NCBI GenBank assembly: GCA_014649355.1
Contig: BMSW01000005.1
Location: 62,001-126,000 of the forward strand
Direction of reading: 5' to 3'
Length of the DNA stretch: 64,000 bases
Source: Streptomyces althioticus
GTDB taxonomy: Bacteria; Actinomycetota; Actinomycetes; Streptomycetales; Streptomycetaceae
Below the pieces are notes generated by a model that made no database searches, was not told the DNA's origin, and saw only the letters and a list, made by a program, of their open reading frames with translations. A program made the position numbers and the translations under genes. Positions within the stretch are counted from its first letter, which is position 1. Each line of letters begins with the position of its first letter. Shown in pieces: positions 62,507-64,000 of the stretch.

Positions 62507-63201
62507 CCCGGCCGGCCGTGCGCCTGCGCGGCCTGACCCGGTCCTTCGAGGGACGCACGGTCCTCGACGGCGTCGACCTGGACCTGCCCGCCGGGCAGTT
62601 CACCGCGCTGCTCGGGCACAGCGGCTCCGGCAAGAGCACACTGCTGCGGGCGATCGCGGGCATCGACCACGGGGTGGCGGGCAGCGGCACGCTGACCGCG
62701 CCCGAGCGGGTGTCGGTGGTCTTCCAGGACTCCCGGCTGCTGCCCTGGCGCCGGATCCTGCCCAACGTGCTCCTCGGGCTGGACGGCAAGGACGCCGGGG
62801 AACGCGGCCGGGCCGCGCTCGCCGAGGTCGGTCTCGGCGGCCGGGAACGCGCCTGGCCGAGCGAGCTGTCGGGCGGTGAGCAGCAGCGGGCCGCCCTGGC
62901 CCGGTCCCTGGTGCGCGAGCCGGAACTGCTGCTGGCGGACGAGCCGTTCGGGGCGCTGGACGCGCTGACCCGGATCAAGATGCACGCGCTGCTGCGGCAG
63001 CTGTGGGAGCGGCACCGGCCGTCGGTGCTGCTGGTCACGCACGACGTGGACGAGGCGATCGTCCTCGCGGACCGGGTGCTGGTGCTGGAGGACGGCCGGA
63101 TCGGGCTCGACCTGACGGTCGACCGTGACGGCCCGGACGCCCACCGCGCGTACCGCGGCCGGCTGCTGAAGGCGCTCGGCGTCTCCGAGGACGCCCCGTG
63201 A
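62482..63201 (+). CDS. ABC transporter ATP-binding protein (SsuB-like)
   Basis: 239 aa from the ATG at 62482, after GGAGGG. Walker A is GHSGSGKST, the Q-loop FQDSRLLPWRR, the signature LSGGEQQRAALARSL, Walker B LLLADEPFGALDALT and the H-loop LLVTHDVDEA. The RLLPW after the Q-loop is typical of the nitrate/sulfonate/taurine class. It overlaps the permease gene, implying coupled translation. Confidence 0.94.
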   Translation: MAPHTEQLTRPAVRLRGLTRSFEGRTVLDGVDLDLPAGQFTALLGHSGSGKSTLLRAIAGIDHGVAGSGTLTAPERVSVVFQDSRLLPWRRILPNVLLGLDGKDAGERGRAALAEVGLGGRERAWPSELSGGEQQRAALARSLVREPELLLADEPFGALDALTRIKMHALLRQLWERHRPSVLLVTHDVDEAIVLADRVLVLEDGRIGLDLTVDRDGPDAHRAYRGRLLKALGVSEDAP

Positions 63202-63267
63202 CCGCCCGCCCGCGCCGCACCTGAACCACCCGGTCCGCACCACCCCCGCACCGCGAAGGGATCACCC

Positions 63268-64000
63268 ATGCCCAGACAGCTCCATCTGAACGCCTTCCTC
63301 ATGAATACCGGGCACCACGAGGCGTCCTGGCGGCTGCCCGAGAGCGATCCGCACGCCCACGTCGACCTGGACCACTACGTGCGCCTGGCCCGGACCGCCG
63401 AACGGGGCACGTTCGACTCGTTGTTCCTCGCCGACGGTCCCCAGCTGTGGAGTTCCGTGGCGCAGCGTCCCGCCGGGGCGCTGGAGCCGCTCACCCTGCT
63501 CACCGCCCTGGCGACCGCGACCGAGCACATCGGGCTGATCGCGACGGCGTCCACGTCGTACAACTCGCCCTACAACCTGGCGCGCAAGTTCGCCTCGCTC
63601 GACATCGTCAGCAAGGGGCGGGCCGGCTGGAACATCGTCACCACCGCCGGCGCCGAGGCGGCCCGCAACTTCGGCCTGGACGCGGAGCCCGCGCACGCCG
63701 AGCGGTACGCGCGTGCCGCCGAGTTCCTGGACGTCGCCCGGCTGCTGTGGGACAGCTGGGAGGACGACACGGTCGTCGCCGACAAGGCGGCCGGGGTGTG
63801 GGGCGACGACGCCAGGATCCACCCGCCGCGCCACCGGGGGACGTACTTCCGGGTGGAGGGCGCGCTCAACGTGCCGCGCACCCCGCAGGGGTATCCGCTG
63901 CTGGTGCAGGCCGGGTCGTCGGAGGACGGCAAGCGGTTCGCGGCGCGGTACGCGGAGGCCGTGTTCACGGCCCAGCAGACCCTGGCCGACGCTCAGTCCT
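63268..64000 (+). CDS. Flavin-dependent monooxygenase (NtaA/SnaA/DszA family), N-terminal part
   Basis: The ATG at 63268 follows GAAGGG. 244 codons are visible before the window ends. The sequence MPRQLHLNAFLMNTGHHEAS, ERGTFDSLFLADGP, ASTSYNSPYNLARKFASLD and GRAGWNIVTT is characteristic of class C flavin monooxygenases of the nitrilotriacetate/dibenzothiophene-sulfone group. They use FMNH2 from a separate reductase and O2 to cleave C-N or C-S bonds. With the transporter and Cys-type leaders, C-S cleavage of an imported organosulfur compound is the best guess. Confidence 0.9.
   Translation, partial: MPRQLHLNAFLMNTGHHEASWRLPESDPHAHVDLDHYVRLARTAERGTFDSLFLADGPQLWSSVAQRPAGALEPLTLLTALATATEHIGLIATASTSYNSPYNLARKFASLDIVSKGRAGWNIVTTAGAEAARNFGLDAEPAHAERYARAAEFLDVARLLWDSWEDDTVVADKAAGVWGDDARIHPPRHRGTYFRVEGALNVPRTPQGYPLLVQAGSSEDGKRFAARYAEAVFTAQQTLADAQS

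Overview
The window looks like a Streptomyces chromosome. It is strongly GC-rich with GC-biased third codon positions, and it carries the conserved core order rplU-rpmA-obg, a very large RNase E/G, mreB-mreC-mreD-PBP2-rodA, ndk-folC-valS and clpX-clpP2-clpP1-tig. From memory this matches the SCO2590-SCO2640 part of S. coelicolor; that was not checked.

Region 1 (1-9.9 kb) is a cell-surface polymer locus. It holds the end of a TagF-like polyol-phosphate polymerase, a secreted SPOR plus phosphodiester-glycosidase (NAGPA-type) protein, two tandem Stealth sugar-1-phosphate transferases, a CDP-alcohol phosphatidyltransferase and a membrane O-acyltransferase with an SGNH domain. The Stealth and NAGPA pairing on one strand resembles the two steps of the animal mannose-6-phosphate tagging pathway.

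Region 2 (10-28.6 kb) holds obg, rpmA, rplU, a nucleotidyltransferase, RNase E/G, and the DUF2344 and radical-SAM (TIGR03960) pair. That pair is separated here by an MHYT sensor, a repeat-built membrane protein, a four-helix membrane protein and a decayed ~3.1 kb integrative element. The element carries a large serine integrase, a frameshifted cargo gene and an IS5-type remnant. It sits at the 3' end of the radical-SAM gene. A diverged 98-bp copy of that gene end lies at each boundary, so the element seems to have restored the reading frame on insertion. A CYTH-CHAD gene follows.

Region 3 (28.7-41.8 kb, all minus strand) is the elongasome cluster (mreB, terminator, mreC, mreD, PBP2, rodA) followed upstream by ndk, a DUF4233 gene, folC, an acyltransferase and valS.

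Region 4 (42-49.2 kb) has two tandem Pro/Gln/Tyr-rich membrane proteins, then the proteostasis block clpX, clpP2, clpP1 and tig. A ClgR-type operator and a 20-bp triple repeat lie upstream of clpP1. tRNA-Pro and tRNA-Gly close the block.

Region 5 (49.2-58.7 kb) is mixed housekeeping: small membrane proteins, an acyltransferase, an HD hydrolase of alarmone-hydrolase type, a SpoIIE/PP2C phosphatase, an Eis-like acetyltransferase, an Nei-type DNA glycosylase, rpiB, an amino-acid permease and bioY.

Region 6 (58.9 kb to the end) is a probable organosulfur-scavenging locus: ROK regulator, Tat lipoprotein, permease, ATPase and a flavin-dependent monooxygenase cut by the window edge. Two unannotated short peptides precede its genes. 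One is a 27-aa leader with an HVDLRR core. The other is an 8-11 aa peptide with three Cys codons, ending Cys-Cys-stop, in front of the transporter. Together they suggest cysteine-responsive control and are the most interesting regulatory signal in the window.
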